Shown here one piece after another: positions 59,400 to 64,000 of a stretch of DNA of 64,000 nucleotides. Position 1 is the first letter of the stretch; each line of letters starts with the position of its first letter. Both the position numbers and the translations under genes were made by a program. The notes beneath the pieces are model-generated. The model saw only the letters and a program-made list of their open reading frames with translations, was not told the DNA's origin and did not search any database. Source of the DNA: Mycolicibacterium rhodesiae JS60 (GTDB taxonomy: Bacteria > Actinomycetota > Actinomycetes > Mycobacteriales > Mycobacteriaceae); assembly GCA_000230935.2 (NCBI GenBank), contig AGIQ01000006.1, positions 1-64,000 of the forward strand. Direction: 5' to 3'.

Positions 59400-60707
59400 C
59401 TACCGACCCGCCCCGCTGGGGACACAGACCGTCTGAGCGAAACCAGGTGTGCGCGTGGCCGCTTCGTCGTTGCCGACGATGACGATCACCTGCCGGGAGC
59501 GTGGGCGGTGCTGCGGCCACGGAGTGTCGCCGTCGCTGAGGGTGACCGTGACTAGCGGCGCGGGCCGCAACTCGTCGGCGGCGGCGATGCCGATCCGCAT
59601 GTCCGTCCCGCCACCTCCGGTCAATGTGATCTGCTCGACGCGGGTGATGCGTTGCGGTGCACCGGATGCCGCGTCACACACCAGCACCGTGAGGAGCTTG
59701 ACGGCGGTCGCGCGCAGCACACCCTTGACCTCCGACAGCGCGGCCATCAGGTCGGCTCTGCTCATCGACCCCGACGTGTCCACGACGATGGCGACGTGGA
59801 TCTTCGGTCCGCGCATGCCCGGCAACACGATGCCCGGTGACTGCCGGCGCGACGGGCGCCGATAGGTGTAGTCGGTCTGTCCCGCCGCGTCGGCGACCGC
59901 GCGGCGCACTGCCGCGCGCAGCACCCGATCCCACGGCACCTTGGGCGGGGCCAGTACCCCGTCGGCCCAGCGGCGCACCCCGGCAGGGACGGTGCCGCGT
60001 CCGGCGCCGGCGGCCTCACGCACCGCCTCCGCGACCCGGCGGCGGATCATCCCTGCGGTGGCCTCATCGACTCCCCGATGGCCGTCTACCGGCTGTGCGG
60101 GAGCCATCTCGCCGGGAATCGGGGCGGCGCCCGCGCCTGAGCCGCAGCCCGGTTCGTCGGCCTGCCCGCCGCCGTCACCGCCGTGGCCGTCACCATCGCC
60201 AGCACCTCCGCCGCTGGACTGATCGTGGTCGTCGATCAGCGTGGCGTAGTAGTCCTCGGCGACACCATGCGGATCGCAGTCGATGGCCGAGGGCGTGACT
60301 ACGCCCTGCGGTAGCTCGACACCAGCGTCGATCAGATCGTCGTTGATCTCGGCGTCACCAGCGATGTTCCACGGGTCGTGACGGTAGGGCTGTGGCAGTG
60401 CCTTGGCCCGCTCGGCGTGTACGCGCAGCAGGTGGCCCAGTTCGTGCAGCAGCACCCCGCCCGCGACCCTCGGCGCCCATGCATCGGGTCCGACGAGCAG
60501 CGCCGGATCCATGTAGAGCCGCCAGAACGCGTCGACTCCCCACGTTCCCAAGCTCGGTGCCGCCACCGGCGTCATCGAGAACAATCCCGTTGCGTAGTAG
60601 GGCATCTGGTGCAGGGCCACCAACCGTGCGAGGTGGAATGCCTCCCGTTCGGTAGGGCTCAGTTCGCGCACCCCGGCGCTCAGCGTGGTGGTGGTCGCGG
60701 CGCTCAT
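59400..60707 (-). CDS. metallopeptidase-like/VWA protein, partner of MoxR
   Basis: A 435-residue protein from the ATG at 60707. The N-terminal part has HELGH (88-92), a zinc-site motif in a DUF2201-type metallopeptidase-like region, then a glycine/aspartate-rich linker. The C-terminal part is a VWA-like domain: VVDTSGSMSRAD near 305-315 (a MIDAS-type DxSxS) and VTVTLSDGDTPW. Such proteins pair with MoxR AAA ATPases as metal-dependent chaperone or remodelling complexes. It overlaps the MoxR gene by 4 nt. The target is unknown. Confidence 0.8.
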   Translation of the reverse strand: MSAATTTTLSAGVRELSPTEREAFHLARLVALHQMPYYATGLFSMTPVAAPSLGTWGVDAFWRLYMDPALLVGPDAWAPRVAGGVLLHELGHLLRVHAERAKALPQPYRHDPWNIAGDAEINDDLIDAGVELPQGVVTPSAIDCDPHGVAEDYYATLIDDHDQSSGGGAGDGDGHGGDGGGQADEPGCGSGAGAAPIPGEMAPAQPVDGHRGVDEATAGMIRRRVAEAVREAAGAGRGTVPAGVRRWADGVLAPPKVPWDRVLRAAVRRAVADAAGQTDYTYRRPSRRQSPGIVLPGMRGPKIHVAIVVDTSGSMSRADLMAALSEVKGVLRATAVKLLTVLVCDAASGAPQRITRVEQITLTGGGGTDMRIGIAAADELRPAPLVTVTLSDGDTPWPQHRPRSRQVIVIVGNDEAATRTPGFAQTVCVPSGAGR

Positions 60708-61807
60708 GCGGCGTCCTCGCTGAGCAGCCCGGCGCTCTTGAGCATCGGGGCGAATTTGCGGACCTCGACCGGGATCTTGGTCGTGGTCGCGGGCCGGAAC
60801 ATCGCCAGGCTGCGCGCCGAAGCCGCGGCCATGTCGGGCACTGCTTCGGCGGCGGCCCCCAGCGGCTTCCATGCCTTGCGCCAGGCCTCGACGGTGCCAC
60901 GCTCGGCAGCGAGTGTGACCACGCTGTTGAGGACCGCCCACACCCGGTCCTGGCGTGCACCGGCCCATTCGACGATGGACGGATCGGCGGTGACCGCGTC
61001 GGGGTCGGGCAGATCCGCGGTTTCCATCCACGTCAGGAATTCCATTCCCGCCCCTTCCCCGACCAGACCGAACACCGCGGTCTGGTGCGCGGCGAGATCA
61101 TCGCTGCGCAAGTAGGCCAAGACGCGAGTGACCGCATCCCACGACCGTCCGGTCGGATAGGCCCCGCCAGCGGCGTCGGCGTTGTCCGGCACCTGTGTGC
61201 GCAGATCGGGCCGAGAGTGAATGAATCCGGTGACCGCGGCGCGCATCGCCGAGCGGCGTTCGGCGCTTGCCACCACGGCGCGGGTTGCGGGCAGCACTTT
61301 CCAGTCGGTGGTGATGCCGTGCAGCCACTCGTCGGTGGTGGGTTCGAAGGTGATGTGGCAGAACCGATTCGCCAGCGGCGCGGGCAGTTCCTGCCCGCCG
61401 ACGGCAAGATCAGCGGGGTTGCAGGCGGCGATGACCTGAATGCCTGGCGGCAGCGTCAGGTCCCCAACTTCGCGTTCCAGGACCACGGTGAGCATCGCGG
61501 CCTGTACGGCGGGGCCGACCGTGGTGAGTTCCTCCAGAAGCAGGATTCCGGCCCCGGCTTCGTGCAGGCGCTTGGCCCACCGGGGAGCCTCCAGCACGAC
61601 GCCGTCGGCGGTGATGATGGGCAGTCCACCGAAGTCCGATGGTTCACGCAGGGCTCCGTTGACGACCTCGCAGGCGATCGCCTTGGACTTGGCCAGCCCC
61701 CGCACCAGTGAGCTCTTGCCGCTGCCGGGGCCGCTGATGAGCAGCGCCGCGACGCCTGCCATTCCGCATGCGTCGAGGACGGTGACCGTGGTGTCCATGT
61801 TCGTCAT
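60704..61807 (-). CDS. MoxR-type AAA ATPase
   Basis: A 367-residue protein from the ATG at 61807. Walker A is GPGSGKSS (26-33), Walker B LLLEELTTV near 84-92, sensor 1 AACNPAD, and an arginine-finger region is PLANRF. The C-terminal helices (AFGLVGEGAG-like VFGLVGEGAG; WRKAWKPLG) form the lid and accessory region. With the VWA protein encoded next it makes a MoxR-VWA pair. It is driven by the shared promoter-leader. Confidence 0.85.
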   Translation of the reverse strand: MTNMDTTVTVLDACGMAGVAALLISGPGSGKSSLVRGLAKSKAIACEVVNGALREPSDFGGLPIITADGVVLEAPRWAKRLHEAGAGILLLEELTTVGPAVQAAMLTVVLEREVGDLTLPPGIQVIAACNPADLAVGGQELPAPLANRFCHITFEPTTDEWLHGITTDWKVLPATRAVVASAERRSAMRAAVTGFIHSRPDLRTQVPDNADAAGGAYPTGRSWDAVTRVLAYLRSDDLAAHQTAVFGLVGEGAGMEFLTWMETADLPDPDAVTADPSIVEWAGARQDRVWAVLNSVVTLAAERGTVEAWRKAWKPLGAAAEAVPDMAAASARSLAMFRPATTTKIPVEVRKFAPMLKSAGLLSEDAA

Positions 61808-61916
61808 TGCATTTCACCCTTTCGGGGTCAGGGACCGGGCTCGCGAGCCAGGCCGTTTCGTGTTGTCGGACAATGTGTTCGACGTCGAGTGCCAGTGTAT
61901 CGGCGGGTGCCGACAA
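61808..61916 (-). promoter_or_regulatory. shared promoter and hairpin leader, copy 9
   Basis: Box TTGTCGG (61910-61916), 10 nt, -10 TACACT (61894-61899). The hairpin is CCTGGCTC-GC-GAGCCCGG (61835-61852), identical to copy 5. It is followed by GGTCCCTGACCCC and GAAAGGG. A further palindrome TTGTCCGACAA lies in the transcribed leader at 61863-61873. Confidence 0.85.
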
Positions 61917-61934
61917 GCCGGCCGCGCCTAGTCG

Positions 61935-62266
61935 CTACACGACGCGGTAGCCGGCCTCTGCCAGCGCCTGCACGGCGGTGCTGCCCCAGGCACTGCCAGG
62001 CAACTCGTCGTGTTCGGGGTCGATCTGCAGGTCTTCACCCATCACGCCGTAGATGAAGCTCTCCACTCCGCGCAACGTGGCCCCGCGCGCGCTCAGGTGC
62101 GGGGCGTCGGGAATGGTCGAGACGACGACCACGGCGTAACCGCGCAGCGGGGGTCGAGGTGGTAGAGATCGGCGTCACCGAACCACACTGCGGCGTCGTC
62201 GCCGTCGTGGACGAAGCCGACTCCCGAGCCGGCGTAGCGGGCGGTCCCAGCCGCAGTGGTGTTCAT
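61935..62266 (-). pseudogene. hypothetical gene split by a one-base frameshift
   Basis: From the ATG at 62266 (GGAGGA upstream) one frame gives MNTTAAGTARYAGSGVGFVH and continues to DADLYHLDP, then turns unnatural. Another frame continues naturally from LRGYAVVVVSTIPDAPHL to the stop at 61935. The switch falls in a run of five G/C (62149-62153). One extra base there would give a single protein of about 110 residues. Either the gene is broken, or the run is a sequencing or assembly error. It is driven by a strong copy of the shared promoter, which suggests it is normally functional. Confidence 0.65.
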
Positions 62267-62369
62267 GGCGTCCTCCGAACGTCGGTGACCAGATCCTCGG
62301 ACCTGGCCGGTGGGGTGGCGGGTCGCTCATGACCCGGCGCACCCCCACACTAATGGAGGGCCCTGACAA
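62267..62369 (-). promoter_or_regulatory. shared promoter and hairpin leader, copy 10
   Basis: Box TTGTCAG (62363-62369), 10 nt, -10 TAGTGT (62347-62352). The hairpin is CCAGGTCC-GA-GGATCTGG (62289-62306). It is followed by GGTCACCGACG and GGAGGA. Confidence 0.85.
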
Positions 62370-62396
62370 GCTACATGCGTTGTGCGGCAGCGCAGT

Positions 62397-63032
62397 TCAT
62401 GACTTGCGGTACGTCGACCTCAGTTCGACGGGTTCCCCGGTGCGCGCGGCGGTGCGGATCTTGGCCAGCGAGGCCTCTTGGATTCCGCTGTCGCGGTCGT
62501 CGGGGTCGACGTCGAGGCTTCCGAGGATGGCGTACAGCTCGTCGTCGGACAAGTCGCCGGCCCGGTGCAGCGTGATGGCACCGATCAGCGACTCGAGCAT
62601 GACGCGTTGCTCGGGAGCGTACTTGGAGAACTCGGCGCCGGCCCACGCCATCGGTTCGGCGTCGGCGCGTGCCAGCCGGTTGAGGGCGCCGTCGACGTCA
62701 CCGCGGAAGCGGCGCACGATCTTGGCGTCGTCCTCGGCAAGATCGGGGACCGACAGTTCGGCCTCGGCGTCGGCCAGCCACCGCTGCAGCATGTCGACGA
62801 CGTTCTGCCGGTCGGCGAACGCTAGCGCTCGCCAGAAGGTGCGAAATGCGCCCATGTAGCGGTTGTCGTCGGGCCGCCGGGGCACCAGGTGCGAACGGAT
62901 CACGACGTGACCGTTCTTCGACTTGGCGACCTTGCCGACCCAGGACGGCGCCAACCTGCCCTCCGGGAACTCGACGGGTTGTTCCGGCGGGAACCACGGC
63001 TGTGTGGGTGAGTAGATGCGGCCTTCGGCCAT
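62397..63032 (-). CDS. hypothetical protein
   Basis: A 211-residue protein from the ATG at 63032 (AAGGAG 11 nt upstream). It starts with GRIYSPTQPWFPPEQPVEFP, then GKVAKSKNGHVVIRSHLVPRR. The remainder is helical (WRALAFADRQNVVDMLQRWLAD; LESLIGAITLHRAGDLSDDEL). No known family is recognised. Confidence 0.65.
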   Translation of the reverse strand: MAEGRIYSPTQPWFPPEQPVEFPEGRLAPSWVGKVAKSKNGHVVIRSHLVPRRPDDNRYMGAFRTFWRALAFADRQNVVDMLQRWLADAEAELSVPDLAEDDAKIVRRFRGDVDGALNRLARADAEPMAWAGAEFSKYAPEQRVMLESLIGAITLHRAGDLSDDELYAILGSLDVDPDDRDSGIQEASLAKIRTAARTGEPVELRSTYRKS

Positions 63033-63037
63033 CGTGA

Positions 63038-63562
63038 TCACGTCTCCTTGCGTATGAGTCGGACGGCGGCCCGGATGCCGGCGGCGCACCGCGAATGGGG
63101 TTGACGTCGGCGGATGGCATGTCCCCCAGTGCTTTCGGGTGTCACACGATTCCCCAGGGGACCAGGTACAGCCCGACGACGACGCCGATCATCAGCATTG
63201 CCAGCGCCCCGAGGGTGACGAGGACCATCTGTGGAGCGCACGCCCGGCGTGGTGGCGGCAGCGGCGCGGGAGCTTGCAGTGATACCAGGGTGGGCAAGAT
63301 AGCGGCCCAGAAGTCCACGGCCCACTGCAGCTCCTCGACCGAGCGCGGGACGCGGGTCATCGCCACATGCACGTACGGCCATCGGACTCCGGCGGACAAC
63401 ATCATCGCCCGCCACCTGCGCGCGCATGACGTCGGTGTCGCAGAACTGCGGGGTGCTCGACGCGATCGCGTCGTCCAGGCGCCCGCCCTGTAGCAGCGAT
63501 TCGGCGACGATGGGCCCTGGCAACCCCACCTGGGCTCCGATGTCGTACTCGGCGAAAAGCAT
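63038..63562 (-). CDS. hypothetical protein, N-terminal part reliable, possible frameshift
   Basis: From the ATG at 63562 the first 50 residues (MLFAEYDIGAQVGLPGPIVA; LDDAIASSTPQFCDTDVM) look natural. After a GC repeat at 63418-63425 this frame becomes arginine/proline-rich while the frame at 63142-63405 becomes natural. A two-base difference in the repeat would join them into one protein of about 140 residues ending in a membrane segment. Alternatively both are separate genes. The stop lies 5 nt before the start of the gene at 63032, with that gene's AAGGAG inside this open frame. Confidence 0.4.
   Translation of the reverse strand: MLFAEYDIGAQVGLPGPIVAESLLQGGRLDDAIASSTPQFCDTDVMRAQVAGDDVVRRSPMAVRACGDDPRPALGRGAAVGRGLLGRYLAHPGITASSRAAAATTPGVRSTDGPRHPRGAGNADDRRRRRAVPGPLGNRVTPESTGGHAIRRRQPHSRCAAGIRAAVRLIRKET
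63142..63405 (-). CDS. small membrane protein
   Basis: An 87-residue open frame, or the C-terminal part of the preceding gene if a frameshift is assumed. Residues 20-45 are helical (SVEELQWAVDFWAAILPTLV), a proline-rich stretch follows, and the C-terminus is a membrane segment (VTLGALAMLMIGVVVGLYLV). No good ribosome-binding site is visible before its ATG at 63405. Confidence 0.5.
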   Translation of the reverse strand: MMLSAGVRWPYVHVAMTRVPRSVEELQWAVDFWAAILPTLVSLQAPAPLPPPRRACAPQMVLVTLGALAMLMIGVVVGLYLVPWGIV

Positions 63563-63684
63563 TGCGGGGTACCCTTTCTGGGTTCGTGACCGGGTTCGCA
63601 GACCCAGCCGCATGCATCGTGTTGTGCTCGCCTGCAATGCGCCGAGCATCTCCAGTAGGCCAGGGTATCGCCCTGCAGCGCCTG
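63563..63684 (-). promoter_or_regulatory. shared leader with diverged promoter, copy 11
   Basis: The hairpin CTGGGTCT-GC-GAACCCGG (63590-63607), GGTCACGAACCC and GAAAGGG match the family. A -10 TACCCT in the context GATACCCTGGC lies at 63662-63667, like GATACACTGGC in copy 9. The box position (63678-63684) reads CAGGCGC and does not match, so control may differ. Confidence 0.55.
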
Positions 63685-63706
63685 CGCCGCAGCCGGTCGG
63701 CGCCGC

Positions 63707-63868
63707 TCACGTCACCGTGTCCGGGGGTCTGATCGACTCAATGAAGGCGCAGATGAGGTCGATCGCTTCATCGCTGAGTTCTGCCCACCGGGCCGATCCG
63801 CCGTCGCCGAAGTCCACCTCGACGCCACCGCGGCCAGCCAAGGTGGCGGCGGTGGTCACGGCGGTCAC
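63707..63868 (-). CDS. small hypothetical protein coupled to dprA
   Basis: A 53-residue protein starting at a GTG that overlaps the dprA stop (GTGA, 63865-63868): VTAVTTAATLAGRGGVEVDF, then a helix WAELSDEAIDLICAFIESIR. The acidic, natural composition and the coupled start support it. No family is recognised. Confidence 0.6.
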   Translation of the reverse strand: MTAVTTAATLAGRGGVEVDFGDGGSARWAELSDEAIDLICAFIESIRPPDTVT

Positions 63869-64000
63869 GCTGCACCCGCTTGGCGCTGGGCGCGCAGGCT
63901 GGCCTGAACGTCGTCGAGGCCCGTCACCACGGTGGCGCCGGTGCGCAGCAATTGATGAGTGCCGACCGACATTTCGGAAGTGATCGGTCCGGGCACGGCA
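63865..64000 (-). CDS. DNA-processing protein DprA, C-terminal fragment (runs off the window)
   Basis: The last 44 residues are visible. VPGPITSEMSVGTHQLLRTG and ATVVTGLDDV are the conserved end of the DprA/Smf Rossmann-like domain, followed by a short basic tail. DprA loads RecA onto incoming single-stranded DNA, and homologues are common on mobile elements. The N-terminal part lies beyond the right edge. Confidence 0.8.
   Translation of the reverse strand, partial: AVPGPITSEMSVGTHQLLRTGATVVTGLDDVQASLRAQRQAGAA

Noticed and set aside
5809-62369. TTGTCA/G boxes read as ordinary -35 elements
   Set aside because: At 17 nt downstream of the boxes no conserved TANNNT is found, whereas at 10-11 nt it is present in all ten. 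The box is therefore not a standard -35 with a standard spacer.
5809-62369. shared box as a LexA/SOS site
   Set aside because: Mycobacterial LexA sites are palindromes of the TCGAAC/GTTCGA type. The shared box is not a palindrome of that kind.
1-64000. CRISPR arrays, tRNA genes, insertion sequences
   Set aside because: No regularly spaced repeats, no cloverleaf-like sequence and no transposase or terminal inverted repeat pair was noticed in reading. A dedicated scan would be decisive.

Overview
The window is high-GC actinobacterial DNA, most likely from Mycobacterium or a close relative. The lines of evidence are a PknH-type sensor-domain lipoprotein (31784-32524), a second lipoprotein resembling the mycobacterial DUF7373 family, a membrane Ser/Thr kinase of the Pkn type, an NlpC/P60 cell-wall hydrolase, and several genes whose -10 hexamer (TANNNT) sits 6-7 nt before the start codon, as in mycobacterial leaderless transcripts. 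I see no ribosomal, tRNA, tmRNA or central-metabolism gene, no transposase and no phage structural gene. A large plasmid or integrated conjugative-type element fits best. That is an inference, because no replication, partition or transfer gene lies in the window.

Layout. 1-770: no confident gene. 771-9533: a ribbon-helix-helix/YfbU protein with a palindromic operator, a sigma-region-4-like protein, a WGR-domain ATP-dependent DNA ligase, small hypotheticals, a phosphoesterase-like protein and a coiled-coil/membrane pair. 10031-27653: a tight six-gene defence operon made of a giant helicase-DUF1998-nuclease, a DrmD-like SNF2 helicase, an Eco57I-type adenine methyltransferase, a RelE-like/UvrD helicase fusion, a DUF262-HNH (GmrSD-like) protein and an EcsC-family protein. 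It resembles DISARM and related methylase-plus-helicase systems but has a different gene set. 27790-48047: a cell-envelope and signalling block with an NlpC/P60 hydrolase, lipoproteins, an FHA-XRE protein, a kinase fused to a siderophore-binding-protein-like ectodomain, and a new N-terminal domain shared by two divergent genes. Mixed in are a second sigma-like protein, a DUF3846 protein and an orphan cytosine methyltransferase. 48129-50980: a HerA-like ATPase divergent from a second ATP-dependent ligase. 50969-64000: runs of small, translationally coupled minus-strand genes, a DUF4192 protein, an SF1 helicase operon, a MoxR-VWA operon, and at the right edge the C-terminus of DprA.

The strongest new signal is regulatory. 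Ten operon starts spread from 5.8 to 62.4 kb, plus a weaker one at 63.6 kb, share one promoter form (a TTGTCRG-like box, exactly 10 nt, then TANNNT). All are followed by the same leader: a GC-rich hairpin whose arms vary in a compensatory way, then a GGTCACC motif and the ribosome-binding site. The controlled genes include the WGR ligase, two operons that contain DUF3846 genes, the cytosine methyltransferase, DUF4192, the SF1 helicase operon and the MoxR-VWA operon. A related site lies before the defence operon. This looks like an element-wide regulon with structured 5' leaders.
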